Assembly (NCBI GenBank): GCA_020466095.1
Contig: CM035808.1
Span: 13,513,663 to 13,577,662, forward strand
Length of the DNA stretch: 64,000 bases
DNA from: Chlorops oryzae
Taxonomy: Eukaryota > Arthropoda > Insecta > Diptera > Chloropidae
Reading direction: 5' to 3'
Within the stretch, counting starts at the first letter, position 1, and every line of letters begins with the position of its first letter. Position numbers and translations under genes: made by a program. Below, piece by piece: positions 12,414 to 24,282 of this stretch. A model generated the notes under the pieces. The model saw only the letters and a program-made list of their open reading frames with translations, did not search any database and was not told the origin of the DNA.

Positions 12414-12827
12414 GGTTGAAAACACACCAAAGCCAACAAAACGTTGTTTCATGTCGAATTCGACAAAAGTATATTGCTTCTTATCTAGCAACACACACCG
12501 AGTACGACACAACATTTTGTTGGTCAACGCATTTGTTCGAACGCCGTTGATACATGGCACTCCATACAGCTAACCCACACCGAACTCGACAAAACGTTGC
12601 GAACGCTTGTCGACGTCGATAATCTCATGTAAGCTTACGACGCATCGCACACTGAAAACGACACGAGCAAAACAGAAGCTTCGACAAAAAATCATGCAGA
12701 AAGCTGTTGGCTTGGATTTTGTTTGAGCTCGACAAATTTGTTGGCGTTGGTGTGGGCTATGTCGAAAAGCTTTATTTGCTGTACGTAAAAAAAAAAACGG
12801 TTTCTTGGCTTTGGTGTGTTTTCAGCC
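12414..12827. repeat. 414-bp MITE with TTA target duplication
   Basis: The 22-bp termini GGTTGAAAACACACCAAAGC and following CA (12414-12435) and their reverse complement (12806-12827, one mismatch) are flanked on both sides by TTA. The interior has repeated CGACAAAACGTTG-like words. The open frame 12707-12961 crosses its right end and is not a gene. Confidence 0.75.
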
Positions 12828-13026
12828 TTAAGCTACTCTTGTATGTATGTAACCACAGACACATACAAAATGTTAAAAAAAGTTTTTGCAAGCGGTCAGC
12901 TGTTCTTATTTCCGTTCTTCACTTTAAAATTTTGATAAATTTTAGCATGAGAAGTACTTGATTATAACTTACCTTTTTTCGATTTTCGAAAATTCATCTA
13001 AGTTTGAGCTTTTCGAGTTGTTAAAA

Positions 13027-14454
13027 ATGGCTCTAATACCTCCTGTAACACGCTTAACATCATCCATTATACGAATATTAGGATGCAATCCTTCAAAAAT
13101 GACGCTTCAAGGTACAAACACCTATCTTCTTGGAAGTGGAAAGAGGTAATTGATAAGAATAAAATGACCATCGAACGTTATTAAATTCGCAACAATAGAA
13201 TAGCCCTAATCAAATTTCGTTTATAGACGAATTCATTGAGGGAGAATACTTGTCTTCATTTGTTATTGAGATGTCGCATCATGGCGATTTTTAAAATCTT
13301 CAATATTTTTTAGACGTATGCTCATTGATACGGGTGACTTGGATGTTCCGGAATACATAAAACATTTAAGTTGTGTGCTGAAGGAAGAAAGGGCAACTAT
13401 TTCTCAAATAATTCTTACACACTATCATCACGATCATGTCGGCGGGGTAGTAAATGTTTTAGAAACCTGTGCAGAACGAGGTAAAGGAAATTAACTACAC
13501 ACCTATGACCATCTTCATATATATATTTTTTTATTTGTAGTTTCAAAACTGTTTTTATAAAATGTAATTTATTTATATTTTCCGGAGTTTTCAGTTTGGA
13601 AATGATTTTTGGTTGTACTTTTATCCCTGATTCATAAACAGCTACATATGTATATTGATTCCTTTTTGGAAATTTCGCAAACACACCGTCTATTCATTTC
13701 AATACTTCAAATAAAGATTTCAAACAGATTGTCAGGTTTACAAATTCCCACGAACCGATGCTGAGGATGTTTGCCCGGAGATTCCGAAGGACGTGAGAAT
13801 AGAAGCATTAAGTGATAAACAAGAGCTAACTGTTGAAGGTGCTAAAGTGAAAGTCGAACATACACCTGGCCATACGACGGATCACATTGTCCTTACGACA
13901 GAAAACGGTATACTTTTTAGTGGGGACTGTATTTTAGGTAAACGCATTGCCACCACAACTTAAAAATATTTCATATATTTAATAAAAAATATTGGTTTAA
14001 ATTAGGTGAAGGCACAGCAGTATTCGATGACCTTTACGATTACATGAAAAGTCTACACAAAATATTAAATCTTAAACCAAAAATAATTTACCCAGCTCAT
14101 GGAAATATTATAGAGGTAATTTTAAATATAATTTCTCTATGGTTTTGAATTATCTAAAAAAAGAGTATTTTCGTATTTGCATAGAACCCTCTGGAGAAAA
14201 TAAAATATTACATTGATCATAGAAATCAACGTGAAGCACAAATTATGAACTTCTTTTTGGAACGTCCCAAGCAACTTTTACAACCTATGGATGTGGTTAG
14301 AGTAGTTTACAAAGAGACACCTGAAAATTTGTGGTTAGCTGCAGCGTACAACGTCGGACATCATTTGGAGAAACTGAAAAAAGAAGGAAAACTTCAATGT
14401 GTTCTAAAAAACGATGAAAAATATTACGAGTACCAGCATGCAAGTTCCTTATGA
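13027..14454 (+). CDS. LACTB2-type metallo-beta-lactamase-fold endoribonuclease
   Basis: Five exons (13027-13145, 13314-13480, 13728-13937, 14006-14115, 14185-14454) join to 291 residues, the usual LACTB2 length. The start reads [20 protein letters not shown]. The metal-binding motif [10 protein letters not shown] gives H76, H78, D80 and H81; later ligands are the His of HTPGHTTDH, the Asp of [10 protein letters not shown] and the His of YPAHGN, all intact. The C-terminal winged-helix-like part carries [23 protein letters not shown]2 is a mitochondrial single-strand RNA endonuclease in mammals; the fly orthologue is inferred to act the same way. It converges with Ost48, with 700 bp between stop codons. 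No DRE/motif 7 pair was seen upstream. Confidence 0.95.
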
Positions 14455-15157
14455 ATTATATCATAAAATACCTTTAAAAATTAATTAAAAAATACAAGTA
14501 CAATTTACTGCAATTGCAAGAACAAATTGCAAGCATAAACGATGCTATTCAATGTTCCAGATAAAACGTTATGGATTTATCTTTGAAATTATAAACGTCC
14601 TTGCACCTAATATCATTTTCAAATGCATTTATTTCTTCGCCTGCTTGAGTAGGAAACAGTGGAGCAGTTGTCGGTTGGGGCAGTGGTATCATAAACGTAA
14701 ACTACACTATTTTCCATGCCAGAAATCGTTGTGTCTTGAACTCACACAACGTTTTGCTTAGTCTCATACTCATGCGCCATATACGAAGTCCTTTGGCCAA
14801 CGATTACCCACCTGACCAGGCATTTGTGTAGACGCCAATGTTTTTCGTTATAAAATGTGATACTGGCAATCCTTCGAAACCATGTTGTTTAACTACGCTT
14901 TAAAAACTGCGATAAAAACTTATAAATTAATAAATTTATTTCATCAGGGTTCAAATTAAGAATTCTTACGTATTACAGTTAGACCTTTAGTATAGTTCAA
15001 TGTTTTTTCACCTTAAGCTATTGGGATTCAGGTATTTCCCTTTAATTTTGAGTCATACTAAACTAAAGGACTTTGCAATTAGACAAGATTATTTAGTTTA
15101 AAAACTTTTATTATGATGTATTAGAATGAATTGAATTGAAAAAAGATATTGTTCTCA
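14455..15157. other. Intergenic region between convergent LACTB2 and Ost48
   Basis: 3' untranslated sequence of both genes is expected here. The 69-codon open frame at 14552-14761 has no recognisable features. Nothing else seen. Confidence 0.4.
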
Positions 15158-16866
15158 TTATTGTGTCTTTTTATCGTCTCCCTTCTGCTTTCCGCCAGCA
15201 ATGGCAGTATCTTCTTTGAAATGCAGAAACACAAAGGAAAAGATGAAAACACCAAACATCATCGAAAATGCGCTGGTGTAATATGGATAAGCGCTAGGAA
15301 TGAATCTTTCATACTGCGTATGTTCTAAGGGTCGTACGGACACTTGTGTTGTGTTATAAACAACTGAATAGCCAATTCGATCATAGTTAACCTTAAATTG
15401 ATAAACACCGTAAACATCAGGTATTTTAAATGTAGTTTCGTAACGTCCCCCGCTTAATGATTTGAGCGTAGTGCGAACAAATGGATCAATTCGCACAAAA
15501 TCCACTTGGACATCATTGGCTTTAAATGATTGCCATTGATCTTGTTTCAGTTCTTCAATTGTAATTGAATACACGACGGACTCGGTAATAGTATATGCCT
15601 CCTCTGGTGGTTGGCTTTCACCTTCTTTATGATGTTCAACATTTACAACACGTAAGCGACCGCTCTCGCCGAAAACCCATTTACTTATGGCAGTAGCAGC
15701 TTCAAAGTTGCTCGCCGATTTGCTTGTTGCCCCCGACTGAACGTTTTGCAGAGACATAGAGAATGCTTCATCGGAGAAGAAAAACAATGAACCGGAGAAC
15801 ACAACACGTGCGTTGTTGCGCGCTTGTAAGGCTGCAATAAGTGTTGTGCCACGCCCAATCGCATGAGGATATTCTTTTATATCTTTTGCCGAATTATAGC
15901 AATAAGCAGTACTCTCTGCGGTAAGAAGTTTCAAAACAAGTTCGTTGTCGCGATCTGCAATCAATCCCGTTCCTCTAAAGATTAATGGCTGATTCGTTAG
16001 TTTCTTCGATTCCCCAACGATTGTAGGTGCATCAATGAGATTACGCACTGATGTCAAGATCCTTGTGTGGTCACCAAAATCTGACGCATCATAATTCAAA
16101 TGATCAATAACTGTAGTTCCCTCCTCATCGATCTCGAAGCCACATTCAGCAGCGAATTCTCGCAACGCATCACCAGAATGCTCGCTAGCAGTAACAAGCA
16201 CGTTGCCACCATCATCTACAAACTTGGTTAGTTTCTCAACGTTTATTTCACCGCCAAACTCCTCGACACTGGGTGCAAACACAATGACATTCTTATAGAT
16301 ATATTCTCCATATCGGGAAAGCAATAGGTTCGCATCATCAGCAATTTTAAAGGTTAATTTGAATCCTCGTTCTGAAAGTGCAAACGGTTGAATTTAATAA
16401 TAGAAGAATTCAAAAATTTGGTTTCCCTACTGTCCCTCAAATAAAATGAGTTTGAATGAAGGTTGTAATTGGTTAAAATTTATCATATTGGACAAAACAA
16501 ACAAACAACTGAAAGGTTCAACTTTTTTTTAAAAAGTAATGAAGCAAGCAAGTAAATGAAGCTTTCCTTTGTAGAAGGAACGACTGCTATTGAGAAAATC
16601 ATACAAAGAATATATTGTTTTAAAGCGCGAATCTATATCTCCTAGATGCTCTTTATCTACGACACGATAGGGTACAAAATAATAAGGATTTAACACGTCA
16701 TTTCTCACTTCTCAAAAGCGTCATTACCTATAAGCGACTTGAAGAATATTGAGTGCGTTTCTCGAATAGCTAAATTATCCAAAAGAACTAGGGTTTCGGC
16801 GTCCGACGGCAGGAGTGCATCTGAGGCCGATACTGCTAGTGCAGTAAGCAAAAAAACTTTCCACAT
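15158..16866 (-). CDS. Ost48: Ost48/DDOST, 48-kDa subunit of oligosaccharyltransferase
   Basis: Two exons (16866-16728 and 16371-15158) join in frame to 450 residues. The start at 16866 was chosen because it begins the signal peptide [19 protein letters not shown]; an upstream in-frame extension has no such logic. Next comes [20 protein letters not shown], then [13 protein letters not shown] across the junction. The C-terminus has a hydrophobic transmembrane segment (about residues 415-435) after [20 protein letters not shown] and ends KKTQ, a KKxx ER-retrieval signal. Role: non-catalytic subunit of the ER oligosaccharyltransferase that transfers N-glycans. It is divergent with SF3B1; about 1.3 kb separates the starts and is filled by a MITE cluster. 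Confidence 0.97.
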
Positions 16867-16923
16867 TTTACAACAAGCAGAGCGACCCAATAAATTGTAT
16901 TTTTTCAACGCGGTGCCGGCAAT

Positions 16924-16945
16924 TAGGGCTGAGCAAATATCGATA
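16924..16945 (-). promoter_or_regulatory. Ost48 promoter: DRE plus motif-7-like site
   Basis: TATCGATA (16938-16945) and, reading on the minus strand, CAGCCCTA (16931-16924). The ATCGAT core and CAGCCCTA starts are 13 bp apart, as at Rab10. The Ost48 ATG lies 58 bp further on. A second ATCGAT is at 16960-16965. Confidence 0.65.
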
Positions 16946-17013
16946 CAATTGGGATGGCTATCGATGGTTTTATACAACGTGCTATTTGCACCTTAAGGTA
17001 GTCCAGTTCCATA

Positions 17014-17338
17014 TTACGCTATTTACACATTAAGACATTTCGATAATGAAACAAATATTCGTTGGCAAGATATGCAGGGGGAAGATAGAAAAACGATCCC
17101 ATACCACATCCCCGCGCGTCCCTAGTCCACAAAAAGTGTGTTTCATAATCGAAATGTCTTAATGTAAATGCCTCATATCGCTTTTACATTAAGCATTTCG
17201 AAATGTCAAACTAAATATTCGTTGGCAAGATATGCAGGGGGAAGAGAGAAAAACGATCCCATACCACATTCCCGCGCGTCCCTAGTCCACAAAAAGTGTG
17301 TTTCATAATCGAAATGTCTTAACGTGTAAATAGCGTAA
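17014..17338. repeat. Internally duplicated MITE, TA-flanked
   Basis: The termini TTACGCTATTTACACATTAA (17014-17033) and the reverse complement of AACGTGTAAATAGCGTAA (17321-17338) enclose two tandem copies of a smaller hairpin unit, each with ATTCGTTGGCAAGATATGC (17076, 17215) and CCCGCGCGTCCCTAGTCC. TA dinucleotides flank both ends, as for Tc1/mariner-type MITEs. Confidence 0.8.
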
Positions 17339-17340
17339 TA

Positions 17341-17462
17341 CTAGGCGTACAGTCGCCGGAGACAGATTTTGTTTTGATGGCGAGACACGGCCGTAGAAGA
17401 GAGAGGACAGTACCCCTCTCTTTTCCTCAAAACAAAATGTGTCTCCGACGACTGTCGCCTAG
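17341..17462. repeat. 122-bp MITE with CTAGGCG termini, TA-flanked
   Basis: CTAGGCG...CGCCTAG termini, with arms extending through ACAGTCG, GGAGACA and TTTTGTTTTGA. The left flank TA is 17339-17340 and the right flank TA is 17463-17464. It directly abuts the previous MITE, so insertions are adjacent or nested. Confidence 0.8.
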
Positions 17463-17472
17463 TATGGAACAG

Positions 17473-17620
17473 GACATATTTCGATAATGAAACACACTTT
17501 TCGTCAGGCTAGGGACGCGCGGGGATGTGGAATGGAAGCGTTTTTATTTCTTCCATCTACGTCCGTTGTCAAAAAAAAATTTGCTTCATTATCGAAATGT
17601 CTTAACGTGTGAATATCGTA
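17473..17620. repeat. Third related MITE copy, inverted orientation
   Basis: Shares ACATTTCGATAATGAAAC-type arms and the inner CTAGGGACGCGCGGGGATG word with the element at 17014-17338 but in the opposite orientation, and its outer left end is missing. An open frame from 17527 that crosses it is not a gene. Confidence 0.65.
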
Positions 17621-18067
17621 AAATTAGCAACGTATGGATGCATACAGATTTACAGCGTATAAAATTTTCCATTGAAAAAACTGATGAACGAACCAAAGGT
17701 TGCTTCAAACATAATTTCTTGTATGATCAACAACTTTCTAACATAAAAAGTGGTTTTAAAGCATTTGCGAGTTGTGTTAAAGTTAGATGGGAGCTATTGG
17801 CATATTTTGATAGTCTACGTTTGGTTGTTGAAAAATGGAACATATATATATTATTTGGTTAGTGCATGTACCAGGCCCTTAATTGGCTGTTAGATGGATT
17901 TAAATGGGTGAGTTTAAATGGACTTTTTTTTATCCTTAATTCAGAATTTAAAAAAATGTATGTTGAAAACAATTTGACTTAACAAGTTTTTGATATGACC
18001 GATTAGTTTTATGTAGCGATTAATTCAAGCTTCATATCGACATACCAATACCATCAGTTATAAGATA

Positions 18068-18092
18068 TATCGATAGCTTAAGCGCATCCCTA
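18068..18092 (+). promoter_or_regulatory. SF3B1 promoter: DRE and motif-7-like site
   Basis: A perfect TATCGATA (18068-18075) is followed by CATCCCTA (18085-18092), a motif 7 variant. The start-to-start spacing from ATCGAT is 16 bp. The ATG is 71 bp downstream of the motif end. Confidence 0.6.
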
Positions 18093-18162
18093 AAGCCTAT
18101 TGACATTTTCTATAAAACGTTTTCATGTTCTACTTTTGTTTTGGGTTCAATAGCAACAATAA

Positions 18163-21100
18163 ATGATGGAAAGCATTGCTAGGACACATGAAGGTTTGTA
18201 TTCACAAGCATTTTGCACGATTTCAACTGTTTTAATATATTGTTTTCAAACAAATGCAGATATCGAGTCGCAAATAGCTGACATCCAAGCCAAGAAAAAA
18301 GAGATACAGAAGGCCAATAACGCTTCAGCGGGTATTGGGTTATTAGACAGTGGTGGTTTCTTTGATACAGATCTATACGATGATGAGGGCCCTAAAACCA
18401 AAAGCCGTTATGAGGGCTATAACACATCGATTGCTGCAAATGACGAGGTGGACGAGGATGAAGACGAAGGATTACCAGTACCACAAAAGCGTACATCCTA
18501 CACAGCACCCATAGCGGCACTAAAGGATGTGACACAAGTAAGACGTGCAATTGGTTCGAATTTTTGCAAATTTTCAAGCATTTTGCTTTCGCCATTTCAG
18601 GGCAAAGAGGATTTTGATCCCTTGGCCGATCGACGCCGTCCCACTATTGCTGACCGCGAAGATGAGTACCGTCAGAAGCGTCGCCGCATTATTATATCTC
18701 CAGAACGTGCAGATCCATTTGCAGATGGCGGGAAAACGCCAGATATAGGAACTCGTACGTACACCGATATTATGAGGGAGCAAATATTAAAAGGAGAAGA
18801 AACTGAGGTAAATTTTTAGTCTTAAAATAAGCATCTGATATTTTCATTAAACAATATTTTAAATCCTTTAGTTGCGTCGCAAAATTATAGAAAAATCGAA
18901 GGATGGAACGTTGGTTAAGTCGTCCAATGGCGAAGTACCAAAAGAAGGTTCTAGGAAACGTGGTCGTTGGGATCAAACTGTTAGCGAAAGCTTTGTTCCT
19001 GCTAAAACTCCAATTATAGCTGCAACACCGAGCAGTGCTGCAACTCCAACTTGGGAAGACGTGAGTAAAAAGAAAAGTTTAATTTCATATATAGATATCA
19101 TTTTAATTTGATATTTTCCTTATAGAAAACTCCAGCTGATCACCGCTGGGATGAAACTCCTGGTCACAAAGGCAGCGAGACACCTGGTGCTACACCTGGC
19201 CTGGGTACACGAATTTGGGACGCTACGCCTGCGCATGCAATGACCCCAGGTCATGAGACACCAGGACACGAAAAGTCTGCTCGTCGTAATCGTTGGGATG
19301 AAACACCAAAAACGGAAAGGGAGACGCCTAGTCACAGTGGTTGGGCAGAAACACCAAAACCAGATCGTGGCACAGCCGATAACATAATTGTTGAATCTAC
19401 ACCAGGAGCATCGAAACGGCGTTCACGTTGGGACGAGACACCGTCTAATGCTACACCATCAGCTATGACCCCATCGTCGGCGATGACACCAAGCCTTACG
19501 CCTGGTATGACACCACATGCCACACCGGGACATGTGACACCACTAATGACACCAAGTGGAACCACACCTATTGGTGTTAAGGCAATGGCTATGGCCACAC
19601 CGACACCAGGTGCTTTAGCAGCTATGACGCCTGAGCAATTACAAGCCTATCGTTGGGAAAAAGAAATGGATGAACGAAATCGACCTTTCACTGATGAAGA
19701 ACTCGATCAAATGTTTCCACCAGGATATAAAATATTGCCACCTCCTGCTGGATATGTTCCACTGCGTACTCCTGGTCGAAAGTTAATGGCGACGCCAACA
19801 CCGATTGCAGGCACACCAGCCGGTTTCTTCATACAAGTAGAGGATAAAAGTGCAAAATTCATGGATAATCAGCCTAAAGGGCAGAATTTGCCATTCATGA
19901 AACCCGAAGACGCTCAGTACTTTGATAAATTGTTGGTTGATGTCGATGAGGACACGCTTTCCGCCGAAGAGTTAAAAGAGCGCAAAATCATGAAACTTCT
20001 GTTGACTATCAAAAACGGTTCGCCGCCGATGCGAAAATCAGCATTAAGACAAATTACAGATAAGGCACGAGAGTTTGGTGCTGGACCATTATTTAATCAA
20101 ATTCTACCGCTTCTAATGTCCCCCACTTTGGAAGATCAAGAGCGGCATTTGCTGGTTAAAGTAATTGATCGCGTTTTGTACAAATTGGATGATCTAGTTC
20201 GTCCCTATGTACATAAAATTCTCGTCGTTATCGAACCATTGCTCATCGATGAAGATTACTATGCTCGTGTCGAAGGTCGTGAGATAATTTCGAATCTGGC
20301 AAAAGCTGCTGGCTTGGCCACTATGATTTCCACAATGAGACCAGATATCGATAATATCGATGAGTATGTGAGAAATACAACTGCTCGTGCCTTTGCCGTT
20401 GTTGCCTCGGCGTTGGGTATTCCGTCATTGTTGCCTTTCTTGAAAGCGGTTTGCAAATCGAAAAAATCCTGGCAGGCACGACACACTGGTATTAAAATTG
20501 TGCAACAGATTGCTATTTTAATGGGTTGTGCTATTCTACCACATCTTAAAAATCTTGTCGAGATTATAGAACATGGTCTGGTGGATGAACAGCAAAAAGT
20601 TCGTACAATAACTGCACTGGCGATCGCAGCTCTAGCAGAAGCAGCCACACCTTATGGTATTGAATCCTTCGATTCCGTGCTGAAACCGCTCTGGAAAGGT
20701 ATACGAACACATCGTGGTAAGGGTTTGGCTGCATTTCTCAAAGCAATTGGTAATTTGATTCCACTTATGGATGCTGAATATGCCAATTATTATACACGTG
20801 AAGTAATGTTGATTTTAATTCGAGAGTTCCAGTCACCCGATGAAGAGATGAAAAAAATTGTACTTAAAGTCGTGAAACAGTGTTGTGCAACTGACGGTGT
20901 GGAGGCGCAATACATGAAAGAAGAGATTTTACCACACTTTTTCAAATTCTTTTGGAATCATCGCATGGCTCTGGATCGACGTAATTATCGTCAGTTGGTA
21001 GATACAACAGTGGAAATCGCAAACAAAGTTGGTTCATCGGAAATAATAAATCGGGTGGTGGATGACTTGAAAGACGAAAACGAACAATATCGTAAAATGG

Positions 21101-22413
21101 TGATGGAAACTATTGAGAAAATTATGGGAAATTTGGGCGCTGCAGATATTGACTCGCGTTTAGAGGAACAACTTATCGATGGTATATTGTACGCTTTCCA
21201 GGAACAAACCACTGAAGATGTTGTTATGCTAAATGGTTTCGGAACGATTGTAAATCAATTGGGAAAGCGTGTTAAGCCGTATTTGCCACAAATATGTGGT
21301 ACGATTCTCTGGCGTTTAAATAATAAATCAGCCAAAGTTCGTCAACAGGCAGCAGATTTGATTTCCCGTATCGCCGTCGTAATGAAGACTTGTCAAGAGG
21401 AGAAACTCATGGGTCATCTTGGTGTCGTTCTCTATGAATATTTAGGCGAAGAATATCCCGAAGTTTTGGGCAGTATTCTTGGTGCCCTTAAAGCAATCGT
21501 TAATGTTATTGGCATGACAAAAATGACACCGCCCATTAAGGATTTGTTACCACGTCTAACGCCCATTTTGAAAAATCGTCACGAAAAAGTACAAGAGAAT
21601 TGCATTGACCTGGTGGGACGTATCGCTGATCGTGGTCCGGAATATGTGTCAGCACGTGAGTGGATGCGCATTTGTTTCGAGCTGCTTGAATTGTTGAAGG
21701 CACATAAGAAAGCGATTCGGCGTGCTACATTGAATACATTTGGATACATTGCCAAAGCTATTGGTCCGCATGATGTGTTGGCAACATTGCTTAACAATTT
21801 AAAAGTACAAGAACGTCAAAATCGTGTTTGTACTACTGTTGCTATTGCCATTGTAGCAGAGACGTGTCGTCCGTTTACTGTTCTGCCCGCGCTGATGAAC
21901 GAATATAGAGTTCCTGAATTGAATGTTCAGAACGGAGTACTCAAATCGTTATCGTTCCTGTTCGAATACATTGGCGAAATGGGCAAAGATTATATCTATG
22001 CAGTCTGTCCATTGCTTGAGGATGCTTTAATGGACAGAGATTTGGTACATAGGCAAATTGCTTGTGCCGCAGTCAAGCACATGGCATTGGGTGTGTATGG
22101 CTTCGGATGCGAGGATGCATTAATTCACTTGCTGAACTATGTCTGGCCAAATATTTTTGAAACTTCGCCACATTTAGTTCAAGCTTTTATGGATGCTATT
22201 GAAGGGTTGCGAGTTTCTCTGGGACCCATAAAAATCCTACAATATGCTCTACAAGGTCTCTTTCATCCGGCACGTAAAGTTCGCGATGTATATTGGAAGA
22301 TATATAACACACTTTATATTGGAGGTCAAGACTCACTTATAGCTGGATATCCGCGAATTGCAAATGATCCGAAAAATCAATATGAACGATATGAACTAGA
22401 CTATACGTTGTAA
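18163..22413 (+). CDS. Sf3b1: Splicing factor 3B subunit 1 (SF3b155)
   Basis: Five exons (18163-18193, 18260-18537, 18601-18807, 18872-19060, 19126-22413) join in frame to 1330 residues; a second ATG at 18166 is equally possible as start. The N-terminal third is disordered: [17 protein letters not shown], then many TP dipeptides and repeated RWDETP-type U2AF-ligand motifs (for example [17 protein letters not shown]), which bind UHM domains of U2AF65-like factors. From about residue 480 to the end it is a superhelix of HEAT repeats, closing with [16 protein letters not shown]. Role: U2 snRNP core protein that clamps the branch-point helix in the nucleus. No frame damage. The 3' UTR is short, with AATAAA near 22480, and a LINE relic follows at once. 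Confidence 0.98.
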
Positions 22414-22496
22414 GGTTTTGACCAAATCATAAGATTATAATAAGTTTAGTAATGTATATTTCTACTTTAAGCCAGCTCGTAATAAATGCTATAAAG

Positions 22497-23537
22497 TAAA
22501 GGGTAAAACACATATTTGTGTTTGTTCGGATAGCCAAGCTGCAATAAAGGCACTGGCTTCGTACAAACACACATCACTCATAGTGAATAATTGCTTCACC
22601 AGTTTGCAGCGTCTAGTACATCAGAACAAAGTAAAGGTATGCTGGGTTCCCGGATATGCAGGAATTGCAGGGAATGAGGCAGCAGACGAACTAGCTAGAC
22701 GGGGGTATGCAAGCGAACTCTGGCCCTAAGCCCTTTTGTGGAATTTCAATTGCCACAGTGCAATTGAAAAGTGCTCTCAAAAACTGGGAGTTACGGTCCA
22801 GCGAAGAATATTGGCGAATCCTGCCAGGCCTGAGGCAGGCAAAACTCAGTGTGAGCCCATATAAAGTCAGGACTTCAGAAATGCTAAGATTAGGTAAAGC
22901 AAATATAGGTAGATTGATGAGATGATACCCAAAATATATGGGACCGTGCGAATGGATAACGGCGAGAGAAGGTGGCGCACAAACGAAGAATTACTGCAGC
23001 TATGCAATGGCGAAGATGCGGTAAAATTTATAAAAGCGCAAAGATTACGTTGGGCGGGGCACGTGATAAGAATGCCAGACACCAGGCCGCAGAAAGCGTT
23101 ACTAAACTTTGCACCGTATAATGCTAGAGCGACCGGCAGACCCCGAATAAGATGGCTAGATGACGTCATAGGTGATGTTAGAAAAATGGGAATACGAAAC
23201 TGGATGGAGAGCGCAAAAAATAAGGAAGAATGGAGAAAAATCGTTGATGAAGCTAAAGCTCACCCCGAGCTGTAACGCTGATGATGATGATGATGAAATA
23301 TAGGTAGATTAGTCTCCTTTCTCACAGGACACTGCCGACTAAAATACCAGCTCCGTGGCTCCTTCCTAAGCCATGACGAGCTAAGTCTGGAAACGTACCG
23401 GAATGTCCTCTCCTTCATAAGGAAGGCTGAGGACATGATTGAACAATCAAATTAAATGGGGCCAATTGGCACAATAGATCTAATGGTCGGAGTGCCTACT
23501 CTGCAGATGGCGAGACCCAACGAAAAAAAAAAAAAAA
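22497..23537 (+). mobile_element. 5'-truncated non-LTR retrotransposon with RNase H, interrupted
   Basis: The first part encodes an RNase H segment: VCSDSQAAIKALASYK, then VCWVPGYAGIAGNEAADELA. After a +1 shift comes SGPKPFCGISIATVQLKSAL and the post-RNase H region; after the insertion at 22916-23295 it resumes with SLLTGHCRLKYQLRGSF and ends in an A run near 23523-23537. The RNase H and poly(A) tail fit I/LOA/R1-like LINEs carrying RNase H. It lies about 85 bp past the SF3B1 stop codon, just after its likely poly(A) signal. The frame is broken, so it is dead. Confidence 0.85.
22916..23295 (+). mobile_element. Nested 5'-truncated RTE-like LINE with 15-bp target duplication
   Basis: The insert is flanked by AAATATAGGTAGATT at 22901-22915 and 23296-23310. 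It encodes about 117 residues typical of the C-terminus of RTE-type reverse transcriptase proteins: RWRTNEELLQLCN, AQRLRWAGHVIRMPD, RPRIRWLDDV and a closing KEEWRKIVDEAKAHPEL. It ends in a (GAT)n microsatellite, which RTE-clade elements characteristically use instead of poly(A). Confidence 0.85.
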
Positions 23538-24282
23538 CGGTAACGTGTCTGAAAATTAAGTTCAAAATTTTTGTTGCACCGTTTTCCTCTTTGCCGATAT
23601 TTTTGAAATATTGAAAAGCCTTTTGCAGATCATTATCAATAATATTCTCTAAGCAAGAAAGCAAAATAACTGAGGACTCAAATTTTCAGAAGTTCACCCT
23701 TATTCTATAAATAACCAGCGCTATTCTGAATAGTATTTCACGTTAATTTTTCCGCCCGTTTCAATAGAAATTTGTATTGAAACTTGCCAAATCGAAAAAT
23801 TCGCCTAATTACGAATGAGATTTTTTTCGACAAATTCCTTGTCATTTCAAGTGAAACTTTTCGCCACAATATTTTTTGACAAATAAAATAAAACGAACTG
23901 TTTCTAACGGGTTATGGGTATTTTAATTTATCATATAAATAATTTCTGGTTCTATACTTCTTTAGTATATCCTTAGAAATAATGTTATTTCGCTTATCTT
24001 AGCAATAGCTCTGGTCTAAAAAAAATTATCCAGACACTTATTTTTTGTCTTCGACTTATTCCAATTAATTTTATAATATAATTTTTTAAAATTCTTATTG
24101 GATGGGTAAAGGAGTTTTTCTTAAAGTTTATTCAAAATACTTTTTGTCCGCCATTCACATTTTGGTTTTGTAATTAAAAATATATAAAAAAACACAATTT
24201 GGTATAAAATATTACATTCTCTACTACAAAAAAAAGTGTCAGTATAGTTTTGAGCAGTGGGTTTGTTTGTTCTTTGCTTAAA
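23538..24282. other. Intergenic region between convergent SF3B1 and Ipk2
   Basis: AT-rich; the Ipk2 3' UTR is expected at its right side. A 70-codon minus-strand frame at 23452-23664 is not supported. Confidence 0.4.

Noticed and set aside
14552..14761. 69-codon frame between LACTB2 and Ost48
   Set aside because: Short, unsupported, in the expected 3' UTR region.
16867..16977. Upstream in-frame extension of Ost48
   Set aside because: The Met at 16866 begins a standard signal peptide and matches the family start; the extension runs into the promoter motifs.
17527..17862. 111-codon frame upstream of SF3B1
   Set aside because: Starts within a MITE copy and has no protein-like features.
20259..20648. 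Long minus-strand frames opposite SF3B1 and CAD exons
   Set aside because: Antisense shadows of strongly conserved plus-strand coding sequence.
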